Part shown: positions 60,492-64,000 of the stretch, piece by piece
Layout: each line of letters opens with the position of its first letter
Numbering within the stretch: position 1 is the first letter of the stretch
Assembly (NCBI GenBank): GCA_009917445.1
Contig: QZEE01000001.1
Span: 1-64,000 of the forward strand
Direction: 5' to 3'
Source of the DNA: a bacterium D16-76
GTDB taxonomy: Bacteria > Bacillota > Clostridia > Oscillospirales > Acutalibacteraceae
Length of the DNA stretch: 64,000 nucleotides
Notes under the pieces: model-generated
The model's database searches: none
Told to the model about the DNA's origin: nothing
The model's input: only the letters and a program-made list of their open reading frames with translations
Position numbers and translations under genes: made by a program

Positions 60492-60520
60492 TTTACTCCC
60501 CCCGCTTTTTTTGGTATAAT
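60492..60520 (+). promoter_or_regulatory. Promoter of uxuA
   Basis: TTTACT (60492-60497), 17 bases and TATAAT (60515-60520), 64 bases before the uxuA start. Confidence 0.75.
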
Positions 60521-60583
60521 TGCGGTAGCAGCAAGAATCGCGCCGTGCAAAACGGGCCGCGTTTTAGATTAGGAGGGATTTTT

Positions 60584-61654
60584 ATGCAGATGACTTTCCG
60601 CTGGTACGGTGAAGGCAACGACAGCATCACCCAGGAACAGATTAAGCAGATACCCGGCGTGACAGGCCTGGTGTGGGCCCTGCACAACAAGGCCGCAGGC
60701 GAGGTCTGGGAGGTTGAAGAAATCGAGGAGGCCCGCCGCCAGATTGAGGGGCACGGCTTTAACATGGACGTGGTAGAAAGCGTCAATGTCCACGACGATA
60801 TCAAGATCGGCCTGCCCAGCCGGGATAAGTACATTGAAAATTATAAACAGACCCTGCGGAACCTGGGGAAATTCGGAGTAAAGGTTGTCACCTATAATTT
60901 CATGCCGATTTTTGACTGGACCCGCACCGACCTTTTCCACCCTATGGGCGATGGGTCAACGGCGCTCTTTTATGAAAAAGCCCGTATCCAGGAGGATTAT
61001 AAGGGGATGGCCGATTACATCCTGAATAACCTTAACGGCCTCACCTTCCCGGGCTGGGAGCCGGAGCGCATGGCCAAACTGGACGAGCTTTTTGAAGCCT
61101 ACCGCCCGGTGACAAAGGAGATGCTGTGGGACAACCTGCGCTATTTCCTAGAGACTATTATGCCCACCTGCCACGAAACCGGCATTAAAATGGCTATCCA
61201 CCAGGACGACCCGCCCTGGGACATTTTCGGCCTGCCCCGGCTTTTGGTGGACAAGGCGTCTATCGGCCATTTCCTCTCTATGGTAGACGACCCCTATAAC
61301 TGCCTGTGCCTGTGCTCGGGCTCCCTGGGGGCCAACCCGGACAACGACGTAGCCGACATCATCCGCATCTATTGCAGCCGCATTGCCTTTGCCCATGTGC
61401 GCAATGTAAAGCACTTCCCCAATGGGGATTTCACAGAGGCCTCCCACCGGGACTGCGACGGGGATACCGGCATTTTGGAGATCATGCGCGCTTACCACGA
61501 CTGCGGCTATGAGGGCTACATACGCCCGGACCACGGGCGGCACATCTGGGGCGAAAAGTGCCGCCCCGGCTACGGGCTCTTTGACCGGGCCCTGGGCATT
61601 ATGTACCTGTGGGGCTGTTGGGATATGCTGGAGCGGGAAGCCGGGAAAATCTAG
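60584..61654 (+). CDS. uxuA: Mannonate dehydratase
   Basis: UxuA turns D-mannonate into 2-keto-3-deoxygluconate in glucuronate breakdown. The 356-residue protein has MTFRWYGEGNDSITQEQIKQIPGVTG, YNFMPIFDWTRTDL, MAIHQDDPPWDIFGLPR, LCLCSGSLGANPDND and RPDHGRHIWGE, all family motifs with metal-binding His and Asp. TAGGAGG precedes ATG 60584. Other uxu genes are not nearby. Confidence 0.96.
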   Translation: MQMTFRWYGEGNDSITQEQIKQIPGVTGLVWALHNKAAGEVWEVEEIEEARRQIEGHGFNMDVVESVNVHDDIKIGLPSRDKYIENYKQTLRNLGKFGVKVVTYNFMPIFDWTRTDLFHPMGDGSTALFYEKARIQEDYKGMADYILNNLNGLTFPGWEPERMAKLDELFEAYRPVTKEMLWDNLRYFLETIMPTCHETGIKMAIHQDDPPWDIFGLPRLLVDKASIGHFLSMVDDPYNCLCLCSGSLGANPDNDVADIIRIYCSRIAFAHVRNVKHFPNGDFTEASHRDCDGDTGILEIMRAYHDCGYEGYIRPDHGRHIWGEKCRPGYGLFDRALGIMYLWGCWDMLEREAGKI

Positions 61655-61673
61655 GGGGATGGTGAGGAGCCTT

Positions 61674-62090
61674 ATGGCAGGCACAAAGCTTGCATTTGAA
61701 GAAATGATGGCCCAGCGCTTTGGCCAGGACTCTGTAATGGCCCTGGCTACGGTGTATGGCGGGAAGCCGTATGTGCGGTACGTAAACGCCTACTATGAGG
61801 ATGGGGCCTTTTACATTGTCACCCACGCGTTGTCCAACAAAATGGAGCACATAAAAAAAGACCCGGCCGTGGGGATAGCTGGTGAATGGTTCACCGGCCG
61901 CGGGGTTGGCGAAAGCCTGGGGCCTTGGGGAAAAGAAGAAAACCGCTTGCTGGCGGGCAAGCTGGAAAAGGCCTTTTCCGCCTGGCTGGGCAACGGCCAC
62001 ACGGACCTTGCCGACGAGAACACCCTTATTTTGCGGGTCCGCTTGACAGACGGCCTGCTGCTTTCCCACGGCACCCGCTACGAGCTTTAA
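61674..62090 (+). CDS. Pyridoxamine 5'-phosphate oxidase family protein
   Basis: This 138-residue split-barrel protein (FEEMMAQRFGQDSVMALATVYGGKPYVRYVNAYYEDGAFYIVTHALSNKM) is probably a flavin-binding oxidoreductase. The substrate is unknown. It starts 20 bases after uxuA with GAGGAG upstream and is probably in the same operon, with rex next. Confidence 0.85.
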   Translation: MAGTKLAFEEMMAQRFGQDSVMALATVYGGKPYVRYVNAYYEDGAFYIVTHALSNKMEHIKKDPAVGIAGEWFTGRGVGESLGPWGKEENRLLAGKLEKAFSAWLGNGHTDLADENTLILRVRLTDGLLLSHGTRYEL

Positions 62091-62112
62091 TACCATCCTG
62101 GGAGGAGTGGCC

Positions 62113-62754
62113 ATGCAAAATCAAAAACCTGTGTCTATGTCGGTGATACGCCGCCTGCCCCGGTATTACCGGTTTTTGTCCGAGCTGTCCAAAAGCGGCG
62201 TGACCCGGGTCTCGTCGAAAGAGCTTTCGGAGAAAATGGGCTTTACCGCCTCCCAAATCCGCCAGGACTTCAACTGCTTTGGCGGCTTTGGCCAGCAGGG
62301 CTACGGCTATAACGTACCCCAGCTGTGCGCGGCCATTGGGGACATCTTGGGCCTGGACAGGCAGTACAAGTGCATCCTGGTGGGGGCAGGCAACTTGGGG
62401 CGGGCTATTGCGGGGCACATGCCCTTTGATCAGCTGGGCTTCCAGCTGATTGGGGTTTTCGACAACGCGCCCCATTTGACCGGGCAGAAAATTGGCGGGC
62501 AGGAAATACGCCCTTTTGCCAGTATCGGCGCTTTTTATGAGGAGCACCGCCCATCCATGGCGATCTTGTGCGTACCCAAGGAAAGCGTAGAGGCTGTAGC
62601 AGGCCAGCTTTACGGGTTAGGCATGCGTTCCTTCTGGAATTTCGGGCACTATGATATTGCCCTGCAATACCCGGACACCATCGTGGAAAACGTCCATATG
62701 AACGACAGCATGATGACACTGTGCTACAAGCTGGCAGCCAGTGAAAAAGAATAA
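62113..62754 (+). CDS. rex: Redox-sensing transcriptional repressor Rex
   Basis: Rex binds NADH and NAD+ and represses fermentation genes when NADH is low. The 213-residue protein has the winged helix VSSKELSEKMGFTASQIRQDFNCFGGFGQQGYGY and the Rossmann motif LVGAGNLGRAIAGH. GGGAGG at 62100-62105 fits ATG 62113; GTG 62107 would be too close to it. No Rex operator is evident close by. Confidence 0.95.
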   Translation: MQNQKPVSMSVIRRLPRYYRFLSELSKSGVTRVSSKELSEKMGFTASQIRQDFNCFGGFGQQGYGYNVPQLCAAIGDILGLDRQYKCILVGAGNLGRAIAGHMPFDQLGFQLIGVFDNAPHLTGQKIGGQEIRPFASIGAFYEEHRPSMAILCVPKESVEAVAGQLYGLGMRSFWNFGHYDIALQYPDTIVENVHMNDSMMTLCYKLAASEKE

Positions 62755-62812
62755 ACAGCATAAAAAAGAAGGGCTTACCCCAAGGGGGCGGCCCTTCCTT
62801 TTTATGCTGTTT
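62753..62812. terminator. Bidirectional terminator between rex and the cyclophilin gene
   Basis: A stem of about 20 pairs (arms AAACAGCATAAAAA... and ...TTTTTATGCTGTTT with GAAGGGC/GCCCTTC inside) separates convergent genes. Confidence 0.85.
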
Positions 62813-63686
62813 ATTCCCACTCTACAATCTCTACGGTCTTAATGACCACGTCTTTTACAGGCTTTCCGGTTTGGGGGTCTGTCTCTACTTGGGAGAGAGC
62901 CTCTACCCCATCCATGCCTTCAAAGACCTGGGCAAATACCGTGTGCCCGGTCTTATCGGTCGAGTAGTAGCCGTCCAGGTGGACATTGCCGCCGTTTTCG
63001 GTATAGAGCTTTTTTACAGAGTCTGTTACCAGGTCCATGTCCACCCATTTGCTGCTATACATGGCGGTAAAGGTGTCTGGGTCCTGCTTATAGACTTCAA
63101 AGCCCTGCTGGTAGCTGTCCCAGTCTATGGCGGCGCCCTGGGTGCAGTTGATGAAGAACTGGCTGCCGTTGGTGGCGGGGCCGCTGTTGGCCATGGAGAC
63201 CGAGCCGTCGATATTCAGCAGGTTGGGGCTGAACTCATCCTCAAAGGGCTCTTCCCATATGCTTTCGCCAGCGTAGCCGGTGCCTGAGGGGTCGCCTCCC
63301 TGCACCATGAAATCCTCAATGATGCGGTGGAAGGTAAGGCCGTCGTAGTAGCCGTCCAATGCATGCTTTTTAAAGCTATAGACAGCTTTGGGCGCTTCGC
63401 CGGGGAAGAACCGGAGCTTGAACACCTCGCCGTTCTCCATGGTGATGACGGCGATTTCCTCGCCCTTAGCCGGCTTTTCCAGCTGGAAGCCAGGCTCCTT
63501 GGCCGTCTCTACCGGGGTTAAATCCTTCATTTCGACCACGTCGGTCGTGCCGATGACATGGGCGGCTTTTGAGGGCTGGGGCCCCTGACCTTCGGGAGAA
63601 GAAGAGGCTTCCTGGGGCTTGCCGCCGCAGGCAGCCAGGGTGAGCAGCAGTAGCAGTGCCATTAGACCGGGAATCAATTTACGCAA
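62811..63686 (-). CDS. Cyclophilin-type peptidyl-prolyl isomerase lipoprotein
   Basis: This 291-residue protein has a lipoprotein signal peptide (LMALLLLLTLAACGG, lipobox Cys20) and a cyclophilin domain: FHRIIEDFMVQGGDPSGTGYAG, GSVSMANSGPATNGSQFFIN, and HTVFAQVFEGMDGVEAL, with the catalytic Arg in FHRII. It is predicted to help fold exported proteins at the membrane surface. The extended middle segment (about 205-245) is longer than in basic cyclophilins. Confidence 0.93.
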   Translation of the reverse strand: MRKLIPGLMALLLLLTLAACGGKPQEASSSPEGQGPQPSKAAHVIGTTDVVEMKDLTPVETAKEPGFQLEKPAKGEEIAVITMENGEVFKLRFFPGEAPKAVYSFKKHALDGYYDGLTFHRIIEDFMVQGGDPSGTGYAGESIWEEPFEDEFSPNLLNIDGSVSMANSGPATNGSQFFINCTQGAAIDWDSYQQGFEVYKQDPDTFTAMYSSKWVDMDLVTDSVKKLYTENGGNVHLDGYYSTDKTGHTVFAQVFEGMDGVEALSQVETDPQTGKPVKDVVIKTVEIVEWE

Positions 63687-63718
63687 AAAGAAAAACCTCC
63701 TTTGTTGGGTTGTCCTCT

Positions 63719-63747
63719 ATTTTAGCGCATTTGGCGCAAATATGCAA
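63719..63747 (-). promoter_or_regulatory. Promoter of the cyclophilin gene
   Basis: On the minus strand TTGCAT (63742-63747), 17 bases and TAAAAT (63719-63724), 33 bases before the start codon. Confidence 0.75.
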
Positions 63748-64000
63748 GCCTTATCTATCCCGCGGGCCGCTGCGCAGGCCATTTGCCCCTTGCAGGCTTG
63801 GGTGGGCTGGCCGGGGCATGTTCCCCAGGGCCCGCGCATATACTGCACTGTACCCAAAAAGGATGGCGGGCCGGGGGCTTTTGGCCTTACCAGGCTTTTT
63901 TGCGGGGCAAAGCCACTTACACCCTGCCCCTGGCCTGTGGACGGCAAAGCTTCCCTCTGGCGTGAAAATATTGAAGAAAGGAATGGTACCATGGGCGGCC
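63748..64000 (+). other. No supported gene; possible gene start at the window edge
   Basis: I see no coding region that I can support here. At the very end AAAGGA (63977-63982) lies eight bases before an ATG at 63991, so a plus-strand gene may begin there and run out of the window. Confidence 0.35.

Noticed and set aside
1-64000. CRISPR array
   Set aside because: No evenly spaced short direct repeats with unique spacers were seen; the only strong tandem repeats are coding, in the collagen-like gene.

Overview
The window looks like a chromosomal segment of a fairly high-G+C member of the class Clostridia, of the gut Oscillospiraceae/Ruminococcaceae type. The evidence is the gene content and order: a TIGR03960-type radical SAM gene with its DUF2344 partner, rplS, two signal peptidases, rbgA, rnhB and yraN, then tig-clpP-clpX-lon-ysxC, lysA, a yerC-type regulator, hslO, tRNA genes, cwlD, radA, icd/acn, a Firmicutes-type rex, AGGAGG-type ribosome binding sites and TTGACA/TATAAT promoters. 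Species cannot be read from the sequence.

Bases 1 to about 19,000 are accessory DNA, clearly more A+T-rich than the rest between about 2.8 and 19 kb. At the left edge is the right end of an IS66 element, then the 3' part of a tRNA-Ser gene with its terminator, a likely old attachment site. Next come a plus-strand block (double helix-turn-helix protein, DUF6809-like protein, an unusual RNase III with two dsRNA-binding regions, a 52-residue acidic protein, TnpV) and a 10-kb minus-strand defence block. In transcription order the defence block holds a helix-turn-helix protein, a putative Fic antitoxin, a Fic enzyme, a frameshifted gene, a methyltransferase fused to an HsdR-type nuclease domain, HsdS, a helix-hairpin-helix/nuclease-like protein, a 40-residue ORF, a DUF2971 protein, an hsdS scrap and an 833-residue helicase-nuclease. 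An IS200/IS605-like end, a relaxase remnant, an excisionase and two overlapping tyrosine integrases (the second broken) close the region.

From about 19.1 kb the sequence is ordinary chromosome, mostly on the plus strand to 46.9 kb: RNA and ribosome maturation, secretion, threonine synthesis, protein folding and proteolysis, lysine synthesis, five tRNA genes, small enzymes, RadA and a Xer-type recombinase.

From 47 to 64 kb both strands are used. larE-larB-larC, which make the nickel-pincer cofactor of lactate racemase, run leftwards from a promoter with a MerR-like dyad and a terminator-bearing leader. Divergent from them is a TetM/EF-G-like GTPase fused to a YacP/Rae1-like NYN nuclease domain. 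A glycosyltransferase and a collagen-like surface protein with recent 90-bp repeats follow, then icd and acn, a HAD hydrolase, an AEC transporter, uxuA, a flavin-type oxidase, rex and a secreted cyclophilin.

The observations I rate highest are the unusual restriction/defence island, the tandem-dsRBD RNase III on the same island with a structured leader, and the ribosome-GTPase/endoribonuclease fusion.
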